The notes under the pieces: model-generated
What the model was told of the DNA's origin: nothing
Seen by the model: only the letters and a program-made list of their open reading frames with translations
Database searches by the model: none
Assembly: GCA_947624975.1 (NCBI GenBank)
Contig: CANQMP010000003.1
Span: forward strand, 44,836 to 108,835
Reading direction: 5' to 3'
DNA length: 64,000 bases
Source: Candidatus Gastranaerophilales bacterium
GTDB lineage: Bacteria; Cyanobacteriota; Vampirovibrionia; Gastranaerophilales; Gastranaerophilaceae
Shown: positions 25,651 to 34,830 of the stretch, one piece after another
How the letters are laid out: each line of letters opens with the position of its first letter
How positions within the stretch are numbered: position 1 is the stretch's first letter
Program-made: the position numbers and the translations under genes

Positions 25651-25676
25651 ATTCCTATTTCCTATTATTGATTTTC

Positions 25677-25853
25677 CTACGCGATAAAGTTTGTCCCAAA
25701 TCTGCTCGCACCGTGGAAGAACGACTGCTGCATAATTTCTATAAGCGTTTTTTTGATTACATGTTTGTTTTTCAAATCTACCATACTCAATGCATCTGAT
25801 GTGTTTTTGTATGTGTCCGTAACCGATGTTGTAAATAAAAGTGTGTTTGCCAT
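25677..25853 (-). CDS. Small protein, 58 residues
   Basis: On the minus strand, ATG 25853 opens a frame encoding MANTLLFTTSVTDTYKNTSD..., ending GASRFGTNFIA and stopping at 25677. It has a GA-rich but weak ribosome site (GAGAG) and ends near the bidirectional terminator. The amino-acid composition is protein-like and mildly basic, with no membrane segment. Confidence is limited because the gene is short and I see no homologue. Confidence 0.4.
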   Translation of the reverse strand: MANTLLFTTSVTDTYKNTSDALSMVDLKNKHVIKKTLIEIMQQSFFHGASRFGTNFIA

Positions 25854-26019
25854 TTTTTTTTCTCTCTCTTTTCTCTTACATTTATATAAAAACTTTTTGC
25901 AAAAAAATATTGACTTTTTATATTCAATTTATATAAAAATTGTTACAAAAATTTACAAATGCTAAAGATTTTAAGAAGTTTAGCCGATATAGAAATATAT
26001 AAAGAAAGGAGATTTTAAC

Positions 26020-26517
26020 ATGGCAGATGAACTGAGAATTGGTGCAACAGGTGTAGATTATGCAAAATGGAAGAAACTGACACCGCAGGAAATCATTAAA
26101 GAAGAAGGCAAGGGCGAAGAAATTCCTGCCGAAATATTAACATGGGCTCAGCAGATGGCGGCATTTTCAAAAATTCCCGATAACGTCACTTATGAACAAG
26201 TAGACGGCGACATAGGCTTGGAAGCTCTGGAAAAATTGGGTATTGAAGACGAAACGAGATTAAATCCCGAAGCAAATAATGCACAAAAACCGACCGAAAC
26301 GGAAGAACCCGATGCCATCAAAGATACCGCAGCAACGGGCGAAATCGAGGAGGAAGATGCACAATTTACCGTACCTGAGGAAGAAACTCCTATCAGTGCG
26401 GAAAATCCCGATATCGAGGGAGAACAGCCGGAAGATGAACTGTCACTTGCGGATACGGCACTTACAACCGACCCCGAAGAAATCAGGAAACGCAAAGAGC
26501 GTAAAGGTTTAGCGTAA
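26020..26517 (+). CDS. Acidic protein of unknown function
   Basis: 165 residues with AAAGGAG before the ATG. The N-terminal 75 residues look folded (DYAKWKKLTPQEIIKEEGKG, WAQQMAAFSK). The rest is a long acidic, Pro/Glu-rich region likely to be disordered, ending in a basic patch (KRKERKGLA). No signal peptide, no membrane segment. The 3' end overlaps rpe on the other strand by 9 bases. I do not recognise the family; its acidic character resembles the protein at 60809. Confidence 0.75.
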   Translation: MADELRIGATGVDYAKWKKLTPQEIIKEEGKGEEIPAEILTWAQQMAAFSKIPDNVTYEQVDGDIGLEALEKLGIEDETRLNPEANNAQKPTETEEPDAIKDTAATGEIEEEDAQFTVPEEETPISAENPDIEGEQPEDELSLADTALTTDPEEIRKRKERKGLA

Positions 26518-27141
26518 AGACTTTATTGCCAAACTTATATCGTTTGACTTATAAATATAATTACCCGCTACGAGAGAATTTGCACCGTAAGACGTGCAAA
26601 TTCTCGCTGTTTCGGCATTAATTCCTCCGTCAACCTGAATTATTAAACTTTCGGGTGCATTTTTCTTTATAAACGGAATTTTTTCCGCACAGTCAGCCAT
26701 AAACTTTTGTCCGCCAAATCCCGGCTCAACAGTCATTACCAACACCAAATCCAAATCATTTAAATACGGGAACACAACATCAACGGGCGTTTTGGGCTTT
26801 ATTGACATGCCTGCCTTTATGTTGAATGATTTTATCAATTTAATTATTTCCGTAACATCTTTGGCTGCCTCATAGTGGAATGTTAAAATATCCGCCCCCG
26901 CTTTTGCAAACGGTTCGACGTATTTTTCGGGATTTTCTATCATAAGATGAACATCCAAAGGAATTGAAGCGATTTTTTTTATTGACGATGTAACAGGAAC
27001 ACCGATAGTAATATTCGGCACGAAATGACCATCCATTACATCAATATGAAGCCAATTTGCACCCGCTTTTTCAACAAGTTTTATATCACGTTCAAGGTTT
27101 GCAAAATCAGCCGAAAGTATTGACGGAGAAATTATTACCAT
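26509..27141 (-). CDS. rpe: Ribulose-phosphate 3-epimerase
   Basis: 210 residues, a TIM barrel. Converts ribulose-5-phosphate to xylulose-5-phosphate in the pentose phosphate pathway. Expected motifs are present: PSILSADFANL, LHIDVMDGHFVPN with the metal-binding Asp and His, VMTVEPGFGGQ and QVDGGI. Start overlaps the rnc stop, so it is the last gene of the pyrH-frr-cdsA-rnc-rpe cluster. It overlaps the convergent acidic-protein gene by 9 bases. Confidence 0.95.
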   Translation of the reverse strand: MVIISPSILSADFANLERDIKLVEKAGANWLHIDVMDGHFVPNITIGVPVTSSIKKIASIPLDVHLMIENPEKYVEPFAKAGADILTFHYEAAKDVTEIIKLIKSFNIKAGMSIKPKTPVDVVFPYLNDLDLVLVMTVEPGFGGQKFMADCAEKIPFIKKNAPESLIIQVDGGINAETARICTSYGANSLVAGNYIYKSNDISLAIKSLR

Positions 27142-27824
27142 TAAACTACTCCCAATTTTTTACATGCCTCGTAAGCCGCTTGCTGTTCGGCTTCTTTTTT
27201 AGATTTGCCCGAACCTGATGCAACGGATTTACCCTGATAAAAAACTTCTACCGTAAAAGTTTTTTTATGAGCAGGACCGGACTCATTTGTAATTTTGTAT
27301 TCGGGAGTTTTTTTGTCCACAGACTGCGTGTATTCCTGAAGCAGAGCCTTAGCGTTGTACTTTTCAAAGTTTCTGTCAACATCTTCAATATACGGTGTTA
27401 AAACTTTTTTCAAAAAGCCTTTTAACTCATTGAGTTTTCCGTCCAAATAAAAAGCACCCAAAACAGCTTCAAACGCACAGGCACAAACCGATTCCAACAA
27501 CGACAGTCCCGCTTGTGATTCATGTTTTGCGAGAATAATCAAGTCGCAAAGCCCTATATTATGCGCAATTTCAGACAAAGTCACATCCGAAACGACAACG
27601 GAACGAATTTTTGATAAATCACCCTCCGCATAATTCGGATATTTTGATAACAAAATTTCCGATGTAACAAGCTTTAACACAGCATCACCCAAAAATTCAA
27701 ATCTCTCATAATTTTTTGAGTATTCAAGGTTGTTTTCCTGCGTGTAAGAAGGATGCGTAAGTGCATATTTGTACAAATCACGTTTGTCAATTTTTATCCC
27801 GTAAATTTCTTCAAGTCTTTCCAT
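27141..27824 (-). CDS. rnc: Ribonuclease III
   Basis: 227 residues. Cleaves double-stranded RNA in rRNA and mRNA processing. The catalytic domain carries the signature YERFEFLGDAVLKLVTSEIL (Glu and Asp metal ligands), and the C-terminal double-stranded RNA-binding domain (about 155-225) ends SGKSKKEAEQQAAYEACKKL. Length is normal. It lies directly after cdsA and its stop overlaps the start of rpe, consistent with one transcript. Confidence 0.95.
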   Translation of the reverse strand: MERLEEIYGIKIDKRDLYKYALTHPSYTQENNLEYSKNYERFEFLGDAVLKLVTSEILLSKYPNYAEGDLSKIRSVVVSDVTLSEIAHNIGLCDLIILAKHESQAGLSLLESVCACAFEAVLGAFYLDGKLNELKGFLKKVLTPYIEDVDRNFEKYNAKALLQEYTQSVDKKTPEYKITNESGPAHKKTFTVEVFYQGKSVASGSGKSKKEAEQQAAYEACKKLGVV

Positions 27825-28670
27825 CTAAAACAGTCCCTTAAAATAATTCACGATATCGTTTGAAAAGACAAAGTATTTACAGAAGTAGAACATAACGGGA
27901 ATAGTGAATATAAAGCTGTCCGTTCTGTCCAAAAATCCGCCATGCCCCGGCAGAGAATCACCGGAATCTTTCACACCCGCGTCACGCTTAATCAAAGATT
28001 CGCACAAATCGCCGATTTGAGCAAATATCGTACAAATCAGCCCCGCAAAAAACGATGTATACCACTGAACACCTTCAATAAAGTATCCGATAATCATAGC
28101 ACCGATAACAGCACTGATAACACCGCCTATTGAACCTTCTATGGTTTTATTAGGGCTTACGACAGGCGCAAGCTTGTGTTTACCGAATTTAGTTCCAGCA
28201 TAATAGCATCCGACATCGGTTGCCAAAATCGCCGTAAACATCATTACGACAAAACCCAAACCGTCATTAAACTGCGGGCATGAAATATCTCTCAAAAGCT
28301 GTAAATGCAAAGGGAAGTAACCGCAATACAAAAATCCGAGAATTGTTGTAGCCACATTTGCAATATACGGCTGTCTGCCCCTGAACAAAACCCACATAAA
28401 CGAAGCGAAAGTGCATAAAGTCACAGCTATAGCGATATATTCGTTCCTGTCAAAATATGTAATCAACGCGAGCAGAGCTTCCGCCGACAGAATTATTTTC
28501 AACGACGGATAAAAACCTTTGTGTTCAAGGATTTTAACGTATTCTTTTGATGCGAAAAAGATTATAACGGCAAGCAGCAGCAAAAGAGCAATTCCGCCGA
28601 GCATAATACAGCCCATTGCGATAGTACCCATTATAAGCCCCGTTAACATCCTTGTCGCATTTTTGTTCAT
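27825..28670 (-). CDS. cdsA: Phosphatidate cytidylyltransferase
   Basis: 281 residues with many membrane segments. Makes CDP-diacylglycerol from phosphatidic acid and CTP, the branch point of phospholipid synthesis. The C-terminal signature is present: SPNKTIEGSIGG, then GDLCESLIKRDAGVKDSG and PGHGGFLDRTDS, with the metal-binding Asp residues. It starts on the base that ends frr. Length is normal. Confidence 0.95.
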   Translation of the reverse strand: MNKNATRMLTGLIMGTIAMGCIMLGGIALLLLLAVIIFFASKEYVKILEHKGFYPSLKIILSAEALLALITYFDRNEYIAIAVTLCTFASFMWVLFRGRQPYIANVATTILGFLYCGYFPLHLQLLRDISCPQFNDGLGFVVMMFTAILATDVGCYYAGTKFGKHKLAPVVSPNKTIEGSIGGVISAVIGAMIIGYFIEGVQWYTSFFAGLICTIFAQIGDLCESLIKRDAGVKDSGDSLPGHGGFLDRTDSFIFTIPVMFYFCKYFVFSNDIVNYFKGLF

Positions 28671-29236
28671 TATACGGTCATAACCTCTTTTTCTTTATCC
28701 GCAACGGCTTTATCTATAATACCCGTATACTTGTCGGTTAATTTTTGAATTTTATCCTGATTATCTTTAACCGTATCTTCGGGAAGATTTTCGCTCTTTT
28801 CGAGTTTTTTCAGGTCATCCGTCATGTCACGGCGTGCATTTCTTATCGCAACTTTTGATTCTTCGCCGAGTTTTTTAACTTCCTTAGCGGTTTCACGGCG
28901 TCTTTCTTCCGTCAAAGGCGGGAATGCAAGCCTTATGCAAATACCGTCACTGTTCGGAGTTATGCCGATTTCTGCTTTAATAATCGCTTTTTCTATTTCT
29001 TTCAAAATGGTTTTGTCATAAGGGGTTATAACAAGTGTTGTACCCTCCTGAACAGTCACCTGCGACATTTGTCTTAAAGGTGTCGGAGCTCCGTAATAAT
29101 CCACCAGAACCTTATCCAAAATCATCGGATTAGCTCTGCCCGAACGGATAGAACCAAATTCCCTGTGAAGCTGTGTCACAGCTTTTTCCATTTTTTCTTC
29201 GCCGAATAAAAATAATTCTTCTAATGCCTCAGACAT
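28670..29236 (-). CDS. frr: Ribosome recycling factor
   Basis: 188 residues. Splits post-termination ribosomes together with EF-G. The three-helix bundle and the inserted beta domain are recognisable, with GSIRSGRANPMILDKVLVDYYG near the N-terminus and RRRETAKEVKKLGEESKVAIRN near the C-terminus. It lies 13 bases after pyrH with AAAGAGG before the ATG. The order pyrH-frr is widely conserved in bacteria. Confidence 0.96.
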   Translation of the reverse strand: MSEALEELFLFGEEKMEKAVTQLHREFGSIRSGRANPMILDKVLVDYYGAPTPLRQMSQVTVQEGTTLVITPYDKTILKEIEKAIIKAEIGITPNSDGICIRLAFPPLTEERRRETAKEVKKLGEESKVAIRNARRDMTDDLKKLEKSENLPEDTVKDNQDKIQKLTDKYTGIIDKAVADKEKEVMTV

Positions 29237-29249
29237 TTTTACCTCTTTC

Positions 29250-29960
29250 TTAATTTATAAATGTTCCTGTTTCTTTACCCTGTAATATATTAGTTATACC
29301 ATCCTTCAAATCAAAATCAAATACGACAATAGGAATATTATTCTGCTTACATAAAGCACAAGCAGATGTGTCCATAACTTTCAGTCCGTTAACAATAATG
29401 TCGTCATAAGTGATTTTGTCAAGTTTTTTTGCATTCGGATTTGTTTTCGGGTCATCCGTGTAAACCCCGTCGACACCGTTTTTTGCCATAAGCATGGCTT
29501 CTGCATTTATCTCAGATGCTCTCAAAGCCGCTGCCGTATCCGTTGTGAAAAACGGGTTTCCCGTACCTGCCGCAAAAATAACCACTCTGCCTTTTTCAAG
29601 GTGTCTAATCGCACGATGTCTTATATAAGGCTCGGCTATCTGATTCATCGTAATGGCACTTTGAACACGGCATGGAATTTCCATTTGATTTAAAGCACTT
29701 TGCAAAGCAATAGCATTCATGACGGTTGCGAGCATTCCGACATAATCGCCCGATGCCTGATCCATACCGAGCTTAGCACTGTTTTTCATGCCTCTGAAAA
29801 TATTGCCTCCGCCCACTACTACAGCAACCTGAGCACCCAAATTTCTGGCTTTTTGAATTTCACATGCAATATTTTTTACGGGGTTTTGGTCTATCCCGAA
29901 TTGCTGTTCTCCCAAAAGAGCCTCTCCGCTTATCTTTAATAGAATTCTCTTGTATTTCAT
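29250..29960 (-). CDS. pyrH: UMP kinase
   Basis: 236 residues of the amino-acid kinase fold. Phosphorylates UMP with ATP in the cytoplasm. Motifs: LLKISGEALLG at the start, VVVGGGNIFRG, AAGTGNPFFTTDTAAALRA (nucleotide and UMP site) and a late DGVYTDDPK. AGAGG precedes the ATG. First gene of the five-gene cluster; a possible weak promoter lies near 30020-30060 on the minus strand. Confidence 0.96.
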   Translation of the reverse strand: MKYKRILLKISGEALLGEQQFGIDQNPVKNIACEIQKARNLGAQVAVVVGGGNIFRGMKNSAKLGMDQASGDYVGMLATVMNAIALQSALNQMEIPCRVQSAITMNQIAEPYIRHRAIRHLEKGRVVIFAAGTGNPFFTTDTAAALRASEINAEAMLMAKNGVDGVYTDDPKTNPNAKKLDKITYDDIIVNGLKVMDTSACALCKQNNIPIVVFDFDLKDGITNILQGKETGTFIN

Positions 29961-30193
29961 TTAGGATACCTCTTTAGTTAATACTAACGCAAAACATCAT
30001 TGTTGTAAAGTAACAGACCTTTATAATGCCGCAATGTTAAGTTTTGTAAATATGAATTTATACCCTGAAGCTCAATTATATCAAGAAATTTAAAAAACTT
30101 TATATATTTGTTAGATAAATTTTAGCACTTTTTTTCCGTAAATTGTTTTTATTAAAGTATAGAGAAAATCAATTATAAGAAAAAGGAGAATAT
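29961..30193. other. Divergent intergenic region, no gene
   Basis: 233 bases between pyrH (minus) and the ribbon-helix-helix gene (plus). AT-rich, with a minus-strand TATAAA-like element near 30015-30020 that could serve pyrH. No RNA gene or repeat is seen. Confidence 0.6.
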
Positions 30194-30382
30194 ATGGCAC
30201 GAGTTTTAATTTCTATGCCCGAGGAATTTTTAAACAGAATCGATCAGGTCGCAGACGGAGAAAATCGTTCTCGCAGTGAGCTTATACGTGAAGCTTTGAG
30301 AAGTTACATTTACAAGCAAAAAATTCGTGAATCGGCATCATCAGCTAAAAATGCTGAAATTTTAGAAAGTTTACTTGAGTAA
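30194..30382 (+). CDS. Ribbon-helix-helix DNA-binding protein (CopG type)
   Basis: 62 residues with AAAAGGAG before the ATG. The N-terminal strand ARVLISMPEEFLNRID and the helix-turn-helix-like NRSRSELIREALRSYI give the ribbon-helix-helix fold of CopG/MetJ/antitoxin-type regulators, which bind DNA as dimers through the beta ribbon. The tail is short and charged. No toxin gene is adjacent; a terminator directly follows, so it is a solitary regulator rather than half of a toxin-antitoxin pair. Confidence 0.88.
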   Translation: MARVLISMPEEFLNRIDQVADGENRSRSELIREALRSYIYKQKIRESASSAKNAEILESLLE

Positions 30383-30386
30383 AGAA

Positions 30387-30409
30387 AACCGCATAAAGCG
30401 GTTTTTTTT
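30387..30409 (+). terminator. Terminator after the ribbon-helix-helix gene
   Basis: Stem AACCGC (30387-30392), loop ATAAA, GCGGTT (30398-30403), then a T run. Confidence 0.85.
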
Positions 30410-30426
30410 ATGTACTTTTTTTCTCG

Positions 30427-30435
30427 TGATATAAT
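30427..30435 (+). promoter_or_regulatory. Extended -10 predicting leaderless mRNA of the AsmA-like gene
   Basis: TGA-TATAAT; the hexamer is 30430-30435 and ends exactly 7 bases before the GTG at 30442. No ribosome site lies between. Confidence 0.65.
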
Positions 30436-30441
30436 TAATGT

Positions 30442-33400
30442 GTGGGCAAGAAAATATTAATAGTTTTATCATTAATATTCGTTTACGGGCTTTATTATTG
30501 GGGAGTGCCGGCAGTTGTCAACTCACAAAAAAATTTGCTTGAAGAAAAGATTTTTGAAAAAACGGGGTATAGAGTTTCCATCATAAATCCGCTTTTGAAA
30601 ACGGGGAAAATGCCGTCCGTGAAAATCTTCTGTGATTATGCAGCGGTGTTAAACGATGACGGCACAAAGGCTCTTGAGGTTACAAAACCTTACATAAACA
30701 TAAATCTTTTTCCGCTTTTGCTCAAAAAAGTCGATATCAAAGGTTTTTATGCCGAAAATTTGACGGTAAATCTTGTTTATGACAGGGACGGCAAACTTAA
30801 ACTCGGACAGTATCCGATTTTAAAGTCAGAAAATTCCGTAAACCGTGCCAAAGGAAATATTTCAGCCTATAACATCAACCTCGATGACAAAATCAGGAAG
30901 GAAAAAATCAACGTTAAAGGAAAGTATTTCAAAGTTCAGGATTTTAACGTTAACAAGCGAATATTGTTTTCCACCGAGGCAGAAAGCGGAAATTCCGCAA
31001 TAAAAGCCGACATGGATATAAAATTGCCCTTGAAAAAGATTTCAGGCGGAAAACTCAAAATAAACGGGTATTTTAAAAATCTTAATTTGTCTGACTTTTC
31101 GGCTTACGCAAACTCGTTTAGCGACAACCGCATTACAAATCTGTCAGGAACGGTTAATGCACAGGTTATGACCTCTGATGATGAAAAAATTACGGGGATT
31201 TTAGAAATCGATAACCTGAATATCGCCGACAAGAACGACAAATTGTCAATAAAATCCGACGGAAAACTGAATATTACATCGGATATTCAAATAATTGAAA
31301 ACGGAATTAATATAAACGATTTGAAAGTTAAGGGCAAAGGAATTGATGCTTTAATAAGCGGTGAAGTAACCGATATTGACGCAAAAATTCCGACCATTGA
31401 TTTGAAAACCGTGATTAAAAACTCAAAAGCGGAAAATATTGTATCACTTCTTCCGCCGTCAAAGGATTTAAGCCCCGATATAGACTTTGAAGTGCTTAAA
31501 AAAGCGGGTTTTTGGGGAGATGTTAACTCCGAACTTCTTATAAAAGGTAAAGCAGATTATCCGAATGTGTACGGAAATGTCGATATTACAAATGCTTATA
31601 TGGTTAAGCCTATTGCAAACGCCAAAAAGGCGGATATTAAATTGGACTTTGTCGGAGAAAAGTTCAATATTGACACGGTTGTTCCGACAAGTCCGACCGA
31701 AACCGTCTGGGTGAAAGGTTTTATCAACCTTGATAAAGAAAGAAGTGCGGATTTAGACATTAAAAGCACCGAAAATAATGATTTAAAAACCGCTCAAATT
31801 GTTTTGAATCCGCTGCATGAGGCTTTACGTTTTGATTTAGGGCCTGTACCGATAATGGATATCAAAGGGAAAGGCGGAATTAACCTCCACATAATCGGAA
31901 CAAAGAAAAATCCGTTCGGCTGGGGACAGTTCAGATTTAAGAACGTAACTGCGTCATTCAATGATATTCACAATATGATAATGACAAACGGTTCGGGTAC
32001 TTTGGATTTCAAGGATCAGGACTCGCTTTTTCAAACTAAGACGGCAAATCTTAACGGCAAACCCGTTTCCATAAAAGGCACTTGCACGCTTTTGGGGGAC
32101 ATGGACTTTGATGTTACGGCAAAAGGGCAGGATTTATCGAAACTTATCAGGATAATAAAAACTTCTCCGATGCTTGAAGATATCCAAAAACTGCTCACAC
32201 CCGTTGAAACCGCCACAGGGATTTCCGATTTGGAACTTAAACTGACAGGGCAGATAAAAGATATCAATAATCTTGTTTTTAACAAAAATATTTTTGCAAA
32301 AGGTTCTATCAAGCTGATTTCGGATATGATTAAAATCAAAGACCTGCCCGCTGTCAACACTTCGGGTACAATAAATTTTGAAAACCTTGACACAAATTTT
32401 AATCTCATATCACGGCTTAATTCTTCAAACATCAACATTACAGGCAAAATCAAGGATGACATTTGCAATTTAAAATTAGTATCGGAAAGATTAAATCTGG
32501 GTGATGCACTTAAAACCCTAATGCCGAAAAATCCATACGCAAAAGAGTTTTCTGCAATTAACACAAGCTTTAACGCCTCATATTCGGGCAAAGTTGACGA
32601 AATTAATTATAACAAAATTGTTTTAAGAGGCAAAATACACTCAAACCAAAACATGAGAAATTCTATCGTCATAAACAACGGCACATTTGAACTTGCAAAT
32701 TCAAACTTCAAACTTTCACCGATTAGCGGACTGTATAAGGGAAGTCCGTACAACATATCATTAAATGTTTCAAATATGTTTTCCGACAAACGGGTGGTAA
32801 ACGGCAGTTTTAAAATTTCTTCATTTGACCTGAACACCCTTAAAACCCTTGCGGGTCTTTTGCCTGCGGATACGGCAAAAATATTAAGAAACACTGAATT
32901 TCTTAACAGCAAAGTAAATCTTAACGCATACGTAATAAATAACAGGCTCAACGGCTATTCAAACCTTGAAAACATCTCTTTCGTATACAAACCCGAGAAT
33001 TTGAAAATCACGATTAATAACGGAAATTTATCCGTCAAGAATAACACGCTTAACATCGGCAAAATAAACGCAAAAATCGGCAATACTCCGATATTTATTG
33101 ACGGTAAAATCTCAAATGTTCAAACAGACCCGAATTTGAATATATATCTGAATTCGAGGCTTTCGCAGGAATTCTTTGACCAATTTTTTAATCAAGATTC
33201 CGTCTATCCGATAAAACTCAAAGGCGACGCATTTTTAACCTCAAAATTGAAAGGCAGTTTGGACAATTTGAATTCATTTTCGACCTTAAACATAAATGAA
33301 GATTCGAGTATTTATTACATGGGAGCTTCAGTCGGAGAAACGGAAAATCCCGTTAAAATAACGATTAATAACGTATTTATGCCAAATAAAATTAAGGTTA

Positions 33401-34830
33401 ACAATTTTCAGTACGACAAAATTATCAAGTCGCAGAACAACAAACCTATTGTAAATACACAGCTTAACGCCTCGGGAACGCTTAATCTTAATAAAAACGG
33501 CATATCAGGCTTTAATAACTTTAAAATCAAAACGAAAGCCCCGACGGATGCGAAAATATTCAACATAATATTTAGAAAACCGTTTATGAAACAGGGAGTT
33601 TTTACATCTGACCTTACGCTTAACGGCTCTTGTGCAAACCCGATAATCAACGGAATACTGAATATTACAAGCATTGACATTCCGTTCTTTGATTCCACCG
33701 TAAATGATGTAAATCTGGCATTCAAAAACGGAAAAATAATAATTAACACCAAAGGAACCGTTTTGACAAACGATATTTACCTTAATGCCGTTTTGAAAAA
33801 TAAATTAACACCGCCTTATATCGCCGAAAACGTCAAATTAAAGCTTGTTGACCTTGATATTAATAAAATCGCCGACACAATAAGAGATATCGAAGCAGAG
33901 TCGGTGCAAAATCCCACATACACGCATACAAACAACTCGGAACAGTTTGACATAACCCAATTTGTAATACAAAAAGCCGAAATCGAGGCTGATAAAATAA
34001 AAGTCAGAAATATTAATGCAAACAACTTTAAATCGACATTAAGCCTTAATGACAAAAAACAGCTTAATATTGACAAATTCAAATTTGATATAGCCGAAGG
34101 CTCTGTTCTGGGCAGTTTAAAATATAATTTGGCAAACAAAAGAGCGGATTTAGACATACATTTAAACAACGCAAACGCATTAATAATGTCTGAAGCCTTA
34201 TTTGACTTAAAAGGACAGGTTTACGGCTCTGTTAACGGTGATTTTAACCTTGCTTGTACGGGAAATTCCAATGACGATTGTTTCAAGACACTATCGGGAA
34301 GCGGAACTTTCAAAATAGCAGACGGAAGAATTCCGAAACTCGGCTCTCTTGAGTATCTTTTAAAGGCGGGAAACTTGTTTAAAGGCGGTTTAACAGGGTT
34401 ATCAATAAACAGCATAATTGACTTGATTACCCCGCTAAAAACAGGGAATTTCGAGAAAATTTCGGGCGATATGAGCTTGTCAGAAGGTATTGCCGACAAA
34501 ATCAATATCTATTCAAGCGGAAACGACTTAAATATGTACATGTCAGGTTCATACAACATCACAACATCGGTTGCCGATATGAAAATTTACGGAAGTCTTT
34601 CAAAAAACATAACGACCGTTTTCGGCAAAATAAAAAATGCGTCCCTGAACACTCTGTTTAACACAATTCCGGGGGTAAGCAACAACACAGAAAAACTTTT
34701 AATGCAGGAAGGTATTTCAAAAATCCCGAATTTGAAAGATGCAACCGACATTTACAGAATATTTGCGGTAGACATTAACGGTGATATCAATGGCGATAAC
34801 TACGTCAGAAGCTTTGAATGGGTTAAATAA
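30442..34830 (+). CDS. Large AsmA/TamB-like envelope protein
   Basis: 1462 residues with a GTG start. One N-terminal membrane segment (about 3-21, KKILIVLSLIFVYGLYYWGV) is followed by a very long, repetitive beta-rich region of AsmA/DUF3971 type. The C-terminal AsmA-like part (about 1290-1440, GSGTFKIADGRIPKLGSLEY and onward) is also recognisable. Such proteins are thought to form long hydrophobic grooves that carry phospholipids between inner and outer membranes, as YhdP and TamB do. A gene of this size suggests an outer membrane. The 3' end overlaps murG on the other strand by 8 bases. Confidence 0.85.
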   Translation: MGKKILIVLSLIFVYGLYYWGVPAVVNSQKNLLEEKIFEKTGYRVSIINPLLKTGKMPSVKIFCDYAAVLNDDGTKALEVTKPYININLFPLLLKKVDIKGFYAENLTVNLVYDRDGKLKLGQYPILKSENSVNRAKGNISAYNINLDDKIRKEKINVKGKYFKVQDFNVNKRILFSTEAESGNSAIKADMDIKLPLKKISGGKLKINGYFKNLNLSDFSAYANSFSDNRITNLSGTVNAQVMTSDDEKITGILEIDNLNIADKNDKLSIKSDGKLNITSDIQIIENGININDLKVKGKGIDALISGEVTDIDAKIPTIDLKTVIKNSKAENIVSLLPPSKDLSPDIDFEVLKKAGFWGDVNSELLIKGKADYPNVYGNVDITNAYMVKPIANAKKADIKLDFVGEKFNIDTVVPTSPTETVWVKGFINLDKERSADLDIKSTENNDLKTAQIVLNPLHEALRFDLGPVPIMDIKGKGGINLHIIGTKKNPFGWGQFRFKNVTASFNDIHNMIMTNGSGTLDFKDQDSLFQTKTANLNGKPVSIKGTCTLLGDMDFDVTAKGQDLSKLIRIIKTSPMLEDIQKLLTPVETATGISDLELKLTGQIKDINNLVFNKNIFAKGSIKLISDMIKIKDLPAVNTSGTINFENLDTNFNLISRLNSSNINITGKIKDDICNLKLVSERLNLGDALKTLMPKNPYAKEFSAINTSFNASYSGKVDEINYNKIVLRGKIHSNQNMRNSIVINNGTFELANSNFKLSPISGLYKGSPYNISLNVSNMFSDKRVVNGSFKISSFDLNTLKTLAGLLPADTAKILRNTEFLNSKVNLNAYVINNRLNGYSNLENISFVYKPENLKITINNGNLSVKNNTLNIGKINAKIGNTPIFIDGKISNVQTDPNLNIYLNSRLSQEFFDQFFNQDSVYPIKLKGDAFLTSKLKGSLDNLNSFSTLNINEDSSIYYMGASVGETENPVKITINNVFMPNKIKVNNFQYDKIIKSQNNKPIVNTQLNASGTLNLNKNGISGFNNFKIKTKAPTDAKIFNIIFRKPFMKQGVFTSDLTLNGSCANPIINGILNITSIDIPFFDSTVNDVNLAFKNGKIIINTKGTVLTNDIYLNAVLKNKLTPPYIAENVKLKLVDLDINKIADTIRDIEAESVQNPTYTHTNNSEQFDITQFVIQKAEIEADKIKVRNINANNFKSTLSLNDKKQLNIDKFKFDIAEGSVLGSLKYNLANKRADLDIHLNNANALIMSEALFDLKGQVYGSVNGDFNLACTGNSNDDCFKTLSGSGTFKIADGRIPKLGSLEYLLKAGNLFKGGLTGLSINSIIDLITPLKTGNFEKISGDMSLSEGIADKINIYSSGNDLNMYMSGSYNITTSVADMKIYGSLSKNITTVFGKIKNASLNTLFNTIPGVSNNTEKLLMQEGISKIPNLKDATDIYRIFAVDINGDINGDNYVRSFEWVK

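Noticed and set aside
25753..25965. Plus-strand open frame of 70 residues
   Set aside because: Very AT-rich, no ribosome site, and opposite the 58-residue minus-strand frame.
30194..30382. Toxin-antitoxin pair
   Set aside because: The ribbon-helix-helix protein could be an antitoxin, but no toxin gene is adjacent; a terminator follows at once.
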